Positions 11,724 to 22,134 of a stretch of 64,000 bases of DNA are shown piece after piece. How positions within the stretch are numbered: the first letter of the stretch is position 1; the number at the start of each line of letters is the position of its first letter. This DNA comes from Symbiodinium natans (taxonomy: Eukaryota; Sar; Dinophyceae; Suessiales; Symbiodiniaceae): positions 177,126-241,125 of the forward strand of contig CAJNDS010002612.1 of the NCBI GenBank assembly GCA_905221605.1, written 5' to 3'. A program made the translations under genes and the position numbers. The notes under the pieces were generated by a model that was not told the origin of the DNA, did not search any database, and saw only the letters and a program-made list of their open reading frames with translations.

Positions 11724-14700
11724 CTTCAATGAACAAGGATCTTGAAAAACCCTAGCAGGAATGATAACTTTGGCTGTTTTTTTAGGAATTCTAGTACCCA
11801 AAAACTACAAATTCTTCCCAACCATCCCCCAAGTTGCGTTCTTCAAGTTCAAGGAAGCATCGGAGGCGATGAGGGTAGCCGCCGCCTCGAAGTGTCCAGC
11901 CAGCAGGGCCATCATCACCGGCGTGGCCCCGCGGTGGTGGTAGCCCAGCATGCGCAGCTTCGTTGGGGGCCGAAACCTGTACTCCACACCCTTCAGGGTC
12001 AAGAACAGGCCCAGGCTGCTGGAGGATCTTGGCAAGAAGCGCTCGTCCACGTGAGCTCGCGCTTCGAGCAGCTTGGTGATCATGGCCTTCGTGCCCCCGT
12101 TGTTGAGCGCTGCTGCATGTAGCGAGCCGGACAGATCGAGGGAGCCGCCGGCCACGCTCAAGAGCTCATCCACTGCATCACAGGCCCCTGACACACATGC
12201 GTGTTGGAGAACAGAAATGCCCAGAAAAGTCCTGGCATTTGGGTCGGCGCTAATTTTGCAGAGCAGGCCAATGCCAGTCGCATTGTTTGCATAGGCAGCC
12301 AGGCAGAGAGATCTCTCGATCGATCCCGGACCGACATCAGCCCTGGCCGCCACCAGCGTCATCATGGCATCGTTGTTTCGGAAGAAAGCACAGATGCCCA
12401 GCACAGACACCTGGTAGTTTCCAAAAAAAAAGGGTAGCTTCTTCGGCGGGTCCCTTTTAGGGGGCTTCTGCTGAAATTTGGAATAAAGCAGGGGTACCCC
12501 TGCTTTGGGAACTACCCACCTTCTTTTGCAAAGCCAACAGTGGCTGGCCCTTCTTGATTTCATCATTGGGGTCGGCTCGACTCTGCAGTAGCGCCTTCAC
12601 TAATGCTGCGTCTCCCTTCAGAGCTGCATAGCACAGTGGCGACCACCCCATGCCGTCATACTCACACACCTGCTGAAAGCCATTCTGAAACAAGAAATGT
12701 GCCACTTTGAGTGAGCCAGCATCAGTAGCATCAGACCCATGCAGAGATGACTCAAACCCTGGAACGCTGTCTGTGATGGGCTTGAATGGAAGGCCCCGGC
12801 AAAGGATCGCCTGCGCATTCAGCACCACACGGTAGCTCGGCAAATCTTGTTCCTGCAGGCATTGGCTCACCTTCTGGGTCAGAACCTGCCTCACCACAGG
12901 GACAATGGTCAGGCGATCCTGCTCCACGGTGAAGTCGCCTTCGCCAGGTGAGCTGTCGGGAGTTGCGAAGGCCGTTGCCACCAGCTCCACATGCCTGGCA
13001 CCTTGCGATTTACGTGAAGCAACAAAACTGGGGGATCATGTAATACCAATTACGACGGGATAGTATTCGAATTCATTTCGGCCCCTACATTACCCCGTGC
13101 AGGTATATTCATGGACCTTATTTGTTGGCTTCTTTGGCCCAAAGCACTCTTGACCATCAGGAAAGTGCCATCTCCAGAGCACTGCTTGACTAGCCGCTCC
13201 AGCCTGCACCACCCACCTTCGTTCGTTGCTGCTGCAAGCTAGAAAGAAAACTTGAACCCTAAACCCTAAACCCTAAGCCCTCAAGGCTTAGGACAACACC
13301 ACACGCGGGGGGCGGAGCCCCTCCACCTCGATGGGGCATCGATGGCGCAGGCCGACCCATGTCGATTCGTCCCCTTTAAACCCTAAACCCTAAACCCTAA
13401 ACCCGAAACCCCAAACCCTAAACCCTGAAGAAGGGGCTCGCTGCCCGCGCCAAGAGCGGGGCTCAACAAGGGTCTCCAAGCGTGGTTGGGCAGGTCTCCA
13501 ACCAAACCAGGAACTCAAGGTCTCGGGGTTTAGGGTTTAGGGTTTAGGGTTTGGGGTTTGGGGTTTGAGGTTTGGGGTTTGGGGTTTGGGGTTTGGGGTT
13601 TAGGAACATCCAAAGTTTTCGACAGATTAGAAGACCTGGCAGTCAACATGAGTTTAGGCCTCAAAACTCAAAACCGACAAGGAGTTGGTTTGGGCTGCGA
13701 GGCCTGTCACCTAGGGGTTTGGGGTTTGGGTTTAGGTTTCAGGTCAAGGGAAACACGATGCTGAACTTGGAACCCTAGCAAAATCATAATTTGAGGTGTT
13801 TCTTAAGGAATTACAGTACCCCAAAATTACAAATTACCCTCAAGAGCCCCTAAGGGAAACCCTAAACCCTAAACCCTAAACCCTAAACGAAGGCGGCTGC
13901 CAAGCCACGGTCAGCCCAGCTCGCGGGGCTCAGGATGCTTGTCTTGTCGTCACTCTCGATGACGGGGCAGAGGACCTCTACTGAACTTAGGAACCCCCCC
14001 CAGGCGAAAATGAGATAAATTTTAGCTGTGTCTTAGGAATTGCAGTACCCCCAAAAAAATTAGACATTGCAATTTCTAGCTGTGCCTTATAAAATCTCAG
14101 TACCCAAAAATTTACATTAACAAAAAAAGAAGAAAGTATTCCCAAGAATCCCTAAGGAACGAGCATGACCTTGCACCTCAGGACGTAGGCCGGGATGCTG
14201 CTAATGGCCTTCGACAGCTCCCTGCTTCCGGGCGTCTGCGGGCAGCTGAAGAAGTCGTACCAAAGGTACCTATAACCCTAAACCCTAAACCCTAAACCCT
14301 AAACCCTATACACTGAACTTGGAACTTTAGCAAAAAACTTACCATCTTAGCTGCTTCTTAGGTTAGGGATTCTAGTATCCAACAATTACAATCTTAGCTG
14401 CTTCTTGGGGATTCTCCAGAATCCAAAAATTAGAAAAAACATTCCCAAGTATCCCTAAATAAGGGACAGGTCGGTGGACAGGAAGTAGTGGTGCGCCAGG
14501 TTGCTTGGCCTGCCAAACAGGAGCTCTGACACCACGTCCACGCTGATCTCCTTAGTAGCCCAGTAATCATCTTGTAACCCTAAACCCTAAACCCCAAACC
14601 CCAAACCCCAAACCCCAAACCCTGAACCAAACAAAGGGTAAACGGCACCACTGGGCTACCCAGTCTCCGTCTGACCGGACAGGATGTTGCGTAGGGCATC

Positions 14701-15306
14701 CTGAAGAACCCTGAACCTCAGCTGCTGAGTTCATAAAGCCCCCCCCCCCCAAAAAAAAAAAAGGTGTAGGCTTGGTTAGGGTTTGGGGTTTAGGGTTTAG
14801 GGTTTAGGGTTTAGGGTTTAGGGTTTAGGGTTTAGGGTTTAGGGTTTAGGGTTTAGGGGTTAGGGGTTAGGGGTTAGGGGTTAGGGGTTAGGGGTTAGGG
14901 GTCTATAGGGGATTATCGTATCCCAGAAAGTGTCGTAAAGTGTACTCATTCAGCTGCTAAGGAACTGCTTGTGCTCTGGATCTGGATGCTTCTTGCCCAC
15001 CCACTGGTGTGAAACAAACGCTGCGCGACCCATGCCCTCATGAAAGACCGTAAGGGTGCCATTTTCCTGCAGCTCCTCGTGCGGCTTGACCGCTTGCATC
15101 TGCAGCACTGCAGCCATTGAAACCGTGTACATGGGAAAATGCATTGGACTGGCCTCGGGACAACTTTGAGAGAACTCAGGGGGAAGAGTTTTTAGAACGG
15201 GGTCGCAGCTTGTCTCTGTGGGTAATCCTAATGTTGACTTCACATTACCGGTTCCCGCTGCAATTATAAAATCCCGGGCCCGGAACACAATAGTCTCGCC
15301 CCCCAC
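11595..15306 (-). CDS. FVSHQW-domain / ankyrin-repeat protein, nine exons
   Basis: Belongs to the protein family I recall as abundant in dinoflagellates: an N-terminal domain with FVSHQW, then LWYDFFSCPQ, SIPAYV and RGWCRLER, then ankyrin repeats. Its function is unknown; ankyrin repeats usually bind proteins. Nine exons at 14966-15306, 14668-14710, 14480-14550, 14170-14269, 13909-13975, 13148-13216, 12520-13001, 11838-12410 and 11595-11723 total 1,875 nt, which is 624 codons plus TGA, in frame at every junction. The start is uncertain: ATGs at 15306, 15144, 15132 and 15117 are in frame, and the family usually starts shortly before the KPHEEL motif. Donors are GT except intron 2 (GA) and intron 8 (GC); all acceptors are AG|G. 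Several introns are filled by a repeated ~100-nt element. Confidence 0.88.
11724..11837 (-). repeat. Introner-like element forming the whole of intron 8
   Basis: A 114-nt intron (GC donor, AAG acceptor). In gene sense it contains GGGTACTAGAATTCCTAA near the middle and CTAGGGTTTTTCAAG near the end. The same ordered blocks recur at 13758-13862, 13978-14160, 14311-14458 and 33724-33826. Confidence 0.75.
11838..12410 (-). CDS. Ankyrin-family gene exon 8, ankyrin repeats
   Basis: A 191-codon exon carrying further diverged repeats: VLGICAFFRNNDAMMTLVAA, SLHAAALNNGG, and near the end HHRGATPVMMALLAGHFEAA. Acceptor CAG|GTG, donor AAC|GCAAC. Confidence 0.88.
12411..12519 (-). repeat. 109-nt intron 7 with terminal inverted repeats
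   Basis: In gene sense the intron begins GTGGGTAGTTCCCA and ends TTGGAAACTACCAG, so its ends can pair over about 10-12 bases. An inner palindrome, GCAGGGGTACCCCTGC, lies next to the 5' end. There is no telomere repeat in it. Confidence 0.7.
12520..13001 (-). CDS. Ankyrin-family gene exon 7, linker and first ankyrin repeats
   Basis: Encodes ARHVELVATAF, the EGDFTVEQDR motif, the region QVLTQKVSQCLQEQDL and an ankyrin repeat (GWSPLCYAALKGDAALVKAL). Donor AAG|GTGGG. Confidence 0.88.
13148..13216 (-). CDS. Ankyrin-family gene exon 6 (GWCRLER)
   Basis: Completes RGWCRLERLVKQCSGDG and TFLMVK. Acceptor AAG|GTGGG, donor A|GTGCT. The GTGC at the donor is repeated at the next acceptor (AAG|GTGCC). 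Confidence 0.85.
13758..13862 (-). repeat. Introner-like element in ankyrin-gene intron 5
   Basis: On the plus strand it runs from GCTGAACTTGGAACCCTAGC to CCCCTAAGGG, with GGAATTACAGTACCCCAAAA in the middle. It is followed by CCCTAAA repeats. Confidence 0.65.
13909..13975 (-). CDS. Ankyrin-family gene exon 5 (LCPVIES..SWAD)
   Basis: Encodes VLCPVIESDDKTSILSPASW-AD and ends one base into an Arg codon (C|GTGGC). Acceptor GAG|GTC. Confidence 0.85.
13978..14160 (-). repeat. Introner-like element, about two units, in intron 4
   Basis: Starts ACTGAACTTAGGAACC, contains two copies of the core (TCTTAGGAATTGCAGTACCC and a diverged second copy) and ends ATTCCCAAGAATCCCTAAGG. It fills nearly all of the 194-nt intron. 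Confidence 0.7.
14170..14269 (-). CDS. Ankyrin-family gene exon 4 (LWYDFFSCPQ)
   Basis: Encodes YLWYDFFSCPQ through AISSIPAYVLRCK, a strongly conserved part of the family. Acceptor TAG|GTACC, donor AAG|GTCAT. Confidence 0.88.
14311..14458 (-). repeat. Introner-like element in intron 3
   Basis: Starts ACTGAACTTGGAACTTTAGC, carries two TTAGCTGCTTCTT cores and ends ATTCCCAAGTATCCCTAA. The remainder of the intron is CCCTAAA. Confidence 0.7.
14480..14550 (-). CDS. Ankyrin-family gene exon 3 (EISVDVVSELLFGR)
   Basis: Encodes EISVDVVSELLFGRPSNL and ends at Phe plus two bases (CT|GTCCA). Acceptor AAG|GAG. Confidence 0.82.
14668..14710 (-). CDS. Ankyrin-family gene exon 2, 43 nt (VLQDALRNILSGQT)
   Basis: Found only by splice logic: CAG|G GTT CTT CAG GAT GCC. 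It fits the family VLQDAL-N motif that should follow DPEHKQ. Donor ACG|GAGAC. Confidence 0.82.
14966..15306 (-). CDS. Ankyrin-family gene exon 1, FVSHQW domain
   Basis: Contains KPHEELQENGTLTVF, then AAFVSHQWVGKKHPDPEHK, the signature of the family. The donor CA|GTTCC leaves phase 2. The first ~55 codons before MHFPMYTV do not look family-like and may be 5' untranslated sequence or intron. Confidence 0.85.
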
Positions 15307-16320
15307 AATTATAAAATCACCCCCTTTTCTTTTAGGGAGATGTTCCAGGTTGCTTAAACTTATACTACCTAATACTAGAACTCATAGAAAATCCTACCAG
15401 GATTTAGGCGAATGCAATTGAGGAGGCCCCTGGCCGAAAAGATTGATCAACCGGGGGCGGGGGGGTTTATTCATGCGAAGTCAACATTAAATCCTAAACC
15501 CTAAACCCTAAACCCTAACCCCGAACCCTGGGCCGCCTCCGACGCGCACAGTGACTGCGCATACTGCATCAGGGCCGTGCTCGTCGGGCGCGTCTGCGCC
15601 GGGAACGTCAAGCACGGCATCGAGCGGAAGATTTGGAAACCACGCTACAGCTGTCGACACACACAGGGCCCAGGTCCCTGTGCCAAAAAATGCCCAAAGC
15701 GGCCTGTTTCTGGTTCCGCAAGGTCGTTCTGAATCTTTGCTGAACCCCCTTTACCTTAAGCCCTTACCAGTCTCTTTGACTGGTTGGGATCTCCGGAATA
15801 GGACTTCCTCGGGTAAGGACTGCTGCATTGCTTGCATCAGCTTGCGTGTATCTTTCCACTCTGGGTTTCGTTTCTACCACTATAACTTCTAAAACCCCCC
15901 CTTTACCCTCATCCAATGCGCATCTACACATGCGCCCTTCAAGCAGGGTTCAGGATTGCAGGGCCTAATATAGGGCTCTTAAAACTTTGGGTTTAGGGTT
16001 TAGGGTTTAGGGTTTAGGGTTTAGGGTTTAGGGTTTAGGGTTTAAGGTTTAGGGTTTAGGGTTTAGGGTTTAGGGTTTAGGGTTTAGGGTTTAGGGCTAG
16101 ATGGGCTTTCGATCTCAGGCACCCTCGACTTGAAGGCTTGCGTAAGGTTGAGAGTTTAGGGTTGTTGAGGCTGCAGGGCTTAGGGCGTGGGTCCTCAACC
16201 CGCACCCCTCAACCTCCACCCTGTGAGCCTTTCAAAGATGGCCCTAAACCCTAAACCCTAAACCCTAAACCCTCAACCCTGAACCCTAAACCCTAAACCC
16301 TAACCCAAACCCGAAACCCT
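15307..16320. other. TTTAGGG/CCCTAAA arrays around one ambiguous open island
   Basis: The island at 15540-15720 is open on both strands. The plus frame has CAYCIRAVLVGRVCAGN, slightly PARP-like. The minus frame has an AG|G acceptor and reads TWALCVSTAVAWFPN. Neither is called. Arrays lie at 15990-16095 and 16245-16320. Confidence 0.4.
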
Positions 16321-16329
16321 AGACCCTCC

Positions 16330-16377
16330 CGTGCGCCGGGAGGGTAGGCTGGCGGAGGTGCCGCCGGACGGTGGTGC
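16330..16377 (-). CDS. Candidate exon between telomere-like arrays
   Basis: CCCTAAA left, TTTAGGG right, acceptor GAG|GCACC; the frame TTVRRHLRQPTLPAH is plausible. The plus strand is also open here. Confidence 0.25.
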
Positions 16378-17130
16378 CTCGAAGGCGGTGGCAAAAAATA
16401 AGGCCGGTGTAGGGTTTGGGGTTTAGGGTTTAGGGTTTAGGGTTTAGGGTTTAGGGTTTAGGGTTTAGGGTAATGACGCCTTGTTGGGGCCTGATTTAGA
16501 ACTCCAAGAACACCTCAGCCCTCTAGCCGTTCAGCCCCCTCAACCCGAAACCCCTCCAACCTCAACCCTTGCAAGCCCCCAAGCCCCCCAAACAAACTCA
16601 CAAACTGAAAGCTCTAAAACTCGAAACGCTGAAGCTTCGGATGTGTTCCGTGGACTTGGAGTGTTGGATCTCAGGCTTTGGAGGTTCAGTTTAGGGTTGA
16701 GGGCGCAGGTTTCAGGGTTCTGGTTTGGGGTTCCGGGCTGCAGGTTTAGGGTTAGGGTTTAGGGTTTAGGGTTTTGGGTTTAGGGTTTAGGGTTTAGGGT
16801 TTACGGTTTAGGGTTCGGGGGGTTGTGTCCCTGCAGTAAGCCCCTCGTTCTGAGGTCAGAACCCACTAGGCGGCGGGTGCGCTACTGGCCTGGCTCACTT
16901 TACTGTAGGGCAACTAAGGTTAACTAAGGTTAACAGTGGTCTGTAACCCTACTTCAAGTACTCGTTCTTCACAGGAAATGGGGCAGTTAGGTGTATCGTG
17001 CCCATATGTTATGGGGGGGGGGGGAGGGAAGGGGAGGGGGATGGAAAAAGCTGTAGGGATTCAGGGCTCAAGAGCTCCAGGCTTCCGGATTTCGGGTTTA
17101 GGGTTTTTGGGTTTAGGGTGTTAGGGGTTA

Positions 17131-17430
17131 GGATGTAGGGTTCGGGGGGTTCGGGGGGTTCGGGGGGTTCGGGGGGTTCAGGGGGTTTGGGGGGTTTGGG
17201 GGGTTTGGGGGGCTTGGGGGGTTTGGGGGGTTTGGGGGGTTTGGGGGGGGGGGGGGGGTTTGGGGGGTTTGGGGGGTTTGGGGGGTTTGGGGGGTTTGGG
17301 GGGTTTGGGGGGTTTGGGGGGTTTGGGGGGTTTGGGGGGTTTGGGGGGTTTGGGGGGTTTGGGGGGTTTGGGGGGCTTGGGGGGTTTGGGGGGCTTGGGG
17401 GGTTTGGGGGGTTTGGGGGGTTTTGGGGGG
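17131..17430. repeat. GGGGGGTTT/GGGGGGTTC nonamer array
   Basis: About 30 copies of a 9-bp G6 unit. The Gly-rich ORFs (GGFGGFGG) are artefacts. The strand is strongly G-rich and would be expected to form G-quadruplexes. Confidence 0.97.
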
Positions 17431-17672
17431 TTTGGAGGGTTTGGGGTTTCGGCTGTTAGGGTGTTAGGGTGTTAGGGTGTCGGGGTGTATGAGTGAAACC
17501 CGGAAAGCTCAAAGCCCCTAAGTTCTGAAGACGAAAACCCTCAAGTCCCCACAACCTTAACCGATCAGCTCTTCTAGCTGTTTATTGGGGAGATGAGGGA
17601 GCTAGGGACCTTCTCATCTAAAAAATGCACCTTCTAAGGGGGTGATTCCAGGTCACCTTAGCAAAACCCTGC

Positions 17673-17780
17673 CGCCTTCACCCTTTTGGCTACACCCGCA
17701 AGCCCGCACACCACAAACCCCCCTTGTGTGGTGAAGTTCGGAGCCCGGAGCACATCATCGGAGGGTAGCCCGGCATGTGC
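17673..17780 (-). CDS. Candidate exon, 36 codons
   Basis: Acceptor CAG|GCACA, open frame AHAGLPSDDVLRAPNFTTQG, then GFVVCGLAGVAKRVKA, donor GCG|GCAGG. Well-balanced composition makes it one of the better anonymous exons. Confidence 0.45.
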
Positions 17781-18249
17781 CTGAGCGGGAGAAGGGTTTC
17801 AGGGTTTGGGGGCTTGGGGGGTTTCTCAAACCCGGAAACCCTAAACCGCAAACCCTAGACCCCAAGCCCTAACCCCGAACCCTGGACACACGTGGTGGGT
17901 GGAAAGGGTGAATAGGCTTCTTGCATCCCAAGACCTCAACCCCAAAGGGAGCCTAGGTTTAGGGTATTGGGTTTAGAGTTTGGGTTTTAGGGTTCAGGGA
18001 TTAGAGTTCAGGGTTTAGGTTTTAGGGTTTGCCCACCCTAAACTCTAAACCCTAAACTAAACCCTAAACCCTAAACCCCAAACCCCTGAACCCTAAACCC
18101 TGAACCCTGAACCCTGAACCCTGAACCCTGAACCCTAAACCCTGTCCGATTCTTTCCTACGAGTCTCCGAGGATGTTCGGACGGGCTGTAGCAGGGCTGG
18201 TAGATCGGAGACCCAGGCTTGACTGGTGCGTGCTACACCCCCCACCCCC

Positions 18250-18330
18250 CCCCCCAACAAAACTTTGCCCCTAAACCCTAAACCCTAAACCCTAAACCCT
18301 AAACCCTAAACCCTAAACCCTACACCCGAC
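18250..18330. repeat. CCCTAAA array after a C-run
   Basis: Perfect heptamers following a C-run. The 18.33-19.3 kb region beyond it is mostly unique, with no convincing gene. Confidence 0.9.
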
Positions 18331-18599
18331 TTGCAACTCCCAACAAAGAACTTAGCCCCAGAACCCTCGAACCCCGAACCCGCAACCGCTTTCAACTCGT
18401 TTTCAAGGAACCTACAACAGTAGAAGGGCCGATGTTGGCAGGGGCTTCAGATGTAAGGTTTCAGGCTTCGGGGTGGCTTGGGGACATTCGCTTGCAGGTA
18501 AGAGCACGGAGAAGGACATGTATGTCGGAGGCCCCTGAACCCTGGGCCTCGAACCTCGGACTGCAAGCAGGCTTGCAAACTCAAGTGGGACCACAAAAC

Positions 18600-19300
18600 C
18601 CTAGGCCCTAAATCCTGAACCCTATGCAGAATCCCAGAGGAACTATAAGCCTCTGATGATTTTATCGCCCCCAGCCCAGAAGGCAAGACCCGGGCGGCGG
18701 TGCGCCGTACGCGGGGGGCCGGAAGACAGGAGGAGGGTGCCGCGCGTACCTCTAAGCTTCCGTAGTTTGGGCGTTTCTAATTAAGGCCACATCATATCCT
18801 TTTAGCGTAACCATATATCCTCATACAAGCATGCTTCGATCAAAAGATGAAAGAAACAAAAACGCATTTCTACAGGGTGCGCTCCCTGCTCATGGGGTTC
18901 GGCTCAGAGGCTTCTCCTAAAGAGCCACATACATGCCACTGGGGTACGGAATGTAGCTCTAATGGCCATAAGGATCCTTATGTACATGAAAGGTAGATTC
19001 CTCGATGGCCCTGGGTCCATCCATGAAGGAGTCAGCGCAAAAGGTACGGCAAAAGCACCCTTAAGTCTTTCTGTCAGATCGCAGTAGGATCGTGGGGGGG
19101 GGGTCCCTGACTTTCGACTGAGAACCCATCAGAAAGCCCTGAAACTCCCACAGGTCACCCAATCAGAAGATTGATCTGTAAAAAAACAAAATCCTGGGTC
19201 CTGTCATGGGCTTAGTTTTCCCTAAACCCTACTGACCCAACTGGGGGTGTCCCCCGTACAGTTTCATGTGCACAAATTGCACGCTACAAAATCTCCAGGA
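18600..19300. other. Unique DNA, no gene seen
   Basis: A GC-rich block at 18660-18750 is open on the minus strand (VRAAPSSCLPAPRVRRTAAR) but has no AG|G acceptor in place. The rest shows no coding signal. Confidence 0.4.
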
Positions 19301-19485
19301 GCGACCCTAAACCCTACACCCTAATTCCCAAACCCTAACTAAACCCTAAACCCTGCTCAAACCTCAAGCCCTAAGCCCTAAGCCCTAAGCCCTAAACCCT
19401 AAACCCTAAACCCTAAACCCTAAACCCTAAACCCTAAACCCTAACCCAAGACCCTCAAGCCTAAGGGTCACATGTGCGGCGCCAC

Positions 19486-19519
19486 CGGTCGCCAGGCCGG
19501 CTGCCGGGGGTCGTAGGCC
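19486..19519 (-). CDS. Candidate exon (AYDPRQPAWRP)
   Basis: An island with CCCTAAA left and TTTAGGG right. Acceptor CAG|GGCCT, donor CCG|GTGGC. Short but splice-consistent. Confidence 0.3.
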
Positions 19520-20779
19520 CTGGGCTCAGCAGCAGTTTAGGGTTTCGGGTTTAGGGTTTAGGATTTAGGGTTTGGGGTTTAGGGCTTAGGGTTTAGGGTT
19601 TAGGGTTTAGGGTTTAGGGTTTACGGTTTACGGTTTGGGGTTTGGGGTTTAGGGTTGAAGGCTTGCTGGTTCTTCGTAGGCGCTGAAGGAAATAAGTACC
19701 TAATACCCCTCTATATATAAGCTCTTTCTGGGATGATATAGGGTCTGCAAGCTTTAGGTCCAAACCCTAAGCCTTTAAAACTGTAGGGCTTGGGTCTATG
19801 GATTGTTAAGCTTTGTTCAGGACTGAAGCTTAAAAAAAGCAGAGACAGAATGTCTTTGTGCTGCTACAAGACTTGAGGCGAACCCAGTATACTCTCAGCC
19901 CTGCAACTTCACAGACGCGGCCCCCAAATGCCACTTACTCATTCTTCCCTAAACCCTAAACCCTGAACCCTAAACCCTAAGCCCTAAACCCTAAACACTA
20001 AACCCTAAACCCTGAACTCTGCCTAAGCCTTACTCTTCCGTAGTCAAACCCCCAACCCAAAACCCCAAAATCCTGGCGCCGCAAGGCCCCCCCAGGACTC
20101 TGGCGGAGGCCAGCCCGGCGGCATCTGGGGGTAGGGCATGGGACCTCCCGCACTTGCAGAAGGGTTTAGGGTTTAGCGTTTAGGGTTTAGGGTTTAGGGT
20201 TTAGGGTGAAGGGGGGGGGGATGTGGGGTGGGGCTGTGGGATGTAGCCGCGCACAAGAAACACAAGAACCAGACCACGCAGCTGGGGCATGCTTGTTGTT
20301 GAGGGTTAGGGGTCAGGGGTTGTGGAATTAAAGTTCAGGGCTTAAGGCTTGAGGGTTATCTTGCTTGCTCATTGTGGTTCGACCGAGCTACGGCCTCCAA
20401 TGCCCACCAAGAAGTGGAAAGCTCCTGCCTCCCTCCACCCCTTGCCCCAGGAACTTGAAGACATCACTTGGGGTTTAGGATTGGGGGCTCCTAAACCCAA
20501 GACTTGCAGCTTGTAGCATAAGGAACCTCAAAACTTGTCCCTAAACCTCAACAACCCCAAAGCCCTAAACCTCAGGAACCCGAAAGCTCAGGGCCTAGGC
20601 CGCCCCCCTACAGAGGGGGGGCGGCGCTTGAGCGAAGGTCGACCCAGGTCGCCTGGTACCGGAGCAGGGGGGTACCCCAAGGCCCCCAGGCCAGGAGGAC
20701 CTGGACCCCTCACCGCAGCGTGTCCAGGGACCAGGGGGCCTCAGGCCAGGCCACGCAGGGCGGGTGCTCAAAAAGCTGA

Positions 20780-21120
20780 TTTTTGGCCCCTGACCCCCCC
20801 CTCACCCCCCCTGGCCCCCCCTGGGCCCCCCTGGCCCCCCCTGGCCCCCCCTGGCCCCCCCTGGCTGGCCCCCCCTGCCCCCCCCTGACCCCCCCCTGCC
20901 CCCCTGGCCCGGCCCCCCCTTCCCCCGTCCCCCTGACCTTCTGGTCCCGCCTGTGCCCCCCTGGCCCCCCCTACCCCCCCTGGCCCCCCCTGGCCCCCCC
21001 CCGCCCCCCCTGCCCCCCTGGCCCCCTCTGGCCCCCCTGACCCCCCTGACCCCCCCTGACCCCCCTGGCCCCCCTTGACCCCCTCTGACCCCCCCTGACC
21101 GCCCCTGACCCATCCTGGCC
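20780..21120. repeat. CCCCCCTGGC-type minisatellite
   Basis: Imperfect decamers (CCCCCCTGGC, CCCCCCTGAC) that decay rightwards. Pro- and Gly-rich ORFs on both strands are artefacts. Confidence 0.93.
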
Positions 21121-21182
21121 TCCTCTGGCCTCTGGCTCTGGCCTTTCTTGGCCCCCTTGACCCTTGGCCCTTTCGGCCCTTC

Positions 21183-21533
21183 TCAGCTCAGGCCCCCCAC
21201 AAAATCAACCCACACCTTACCCTCTCTCCTGAGCCCCTGGCCCCCGTCTGGCCCCGGCTCTCGTTGGCCCTTCTGCCCACCTCTTGTGGCCCCCGCTAAC
21301 CCTGTCAGCCGGGACCTGGCTACAAACCTTGTTCTCGGGGAATGTTTTTTTTGAAAGTAAGCGATTGTCATGAGTTTAGGCCTAAACCCTAAAAGGAATA
21401 GGTTTGGGTGGTTTTGCCGCCTCGGACGGCGTGGGGTGGGAGAAAAGTTTTTGATGGCCCTCCAATATCGGGCCAAGAGCTGCTCTGCGCATTTGCCGAG
21501 GCATTCGAGCCGCTGCTGCATCCTAACCTTCAC
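21183..21533 (-). CDS. Doubtful ORF, possible exon in its first part
   Basis: The first ~40 codons (MQQRLECLGKCAEQLLARYW, then RAIKNF) look protein-like; the remainder runs into minisatellite. No family is recognised and no AG|G acceptor sets the start. Confidence 0.25.
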   Translation of the reverse strand: MKVRMQQRLECLGKCAEQLLARYWRAIKNFSPTPRRPRRQNHPNLFLLGFRPKLMTIAYFQKKHSPRTRFVARSRLTGLAGATRGGQKGQREPGPDGGQGLRREGKVWVDFVGGLS

Positions 21534-21792
21534 AGCATCTACGCCCTATCACAGCAAACCCTGAACCCTGAACCCTAAACCCTAAACCCTAAACCCCACC
21601 CTGAACCATGAACCCCAAAACCGAGACCCTAAGCCCTACTCTGCACCCACCCAGCCCGTGGGCCGAGGCCAGCAAACCTTTACTGCCTGAACCACTACTA
21701 GGGTTTTTCTTTTGGGGGGGGGGGGGGGGGGATTATAGTAACCCTAAACCCTAAACCCTAAACCCTAAAGCCTATATTACAGCCCGACAGCC

Positions 21793-21848
21793 ACGACCAC
21801 CACAGAGACGCCGGGCCCGGATGAGGCGAGGCTGCCGGCTGCGGCGGC
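21793..21848 (-). CDS. Candidate exon between telomere-like arrays
   Basis: A non-repeat island with CCCTAAA left and TTTAGGG right, acceptor GAG|GCCGC. All minus frames are open, so the product cannot be called. Confidence 0.25.
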
Positions 21849-21854
21849 CTCGAG

Positions 21855-21973
21855 GTAGGGTTTAGGGTTTAGGGTTTAGGGTTTAGGGTTTAGGGTTTAG
21901 GGTTTAGGGTTTAGGGTTTAGGGTTTAGGGTTTAGGGTTTAGGGTTTAGGGTTTAGGGTTTAGGGTTTAGGGT
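21855..21973. repeat. TTTAGGG array, 17 perfect units
   Basis: Uninterrupted heptamers to the right of the 21.8 kb island. Confidence 0.97.
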
Positions 21974-22134
21974 CAGGGGAGGGCGCGCGCTCGGGTGTGA
22001 AACACCCCGGGCCGCGCGCTCGCGTTGCCCGTCAACCCACCCCGGCCACCCAAACTATACTCTATTAGGGTTTAGGGTTTATGGAATTTACTTTCTTGTG
22101 CTCTGATGCTTGCTTTGATGTTTTTAAAGTTGCG

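Noticed and set aside
15540-15720. PARP catalytic fragment on the plus strand
   Set aside because: VLVGRVCAGN is suggestive, but there is no AG|G acceptor on that strand, and the minus strand is equally open.
17187-17475. Gly/Phe-rich ORFs resembling glycine-rich proteins
   Set aside because: Translations of the 9-bp G6TTT array; no start context, no splice support.
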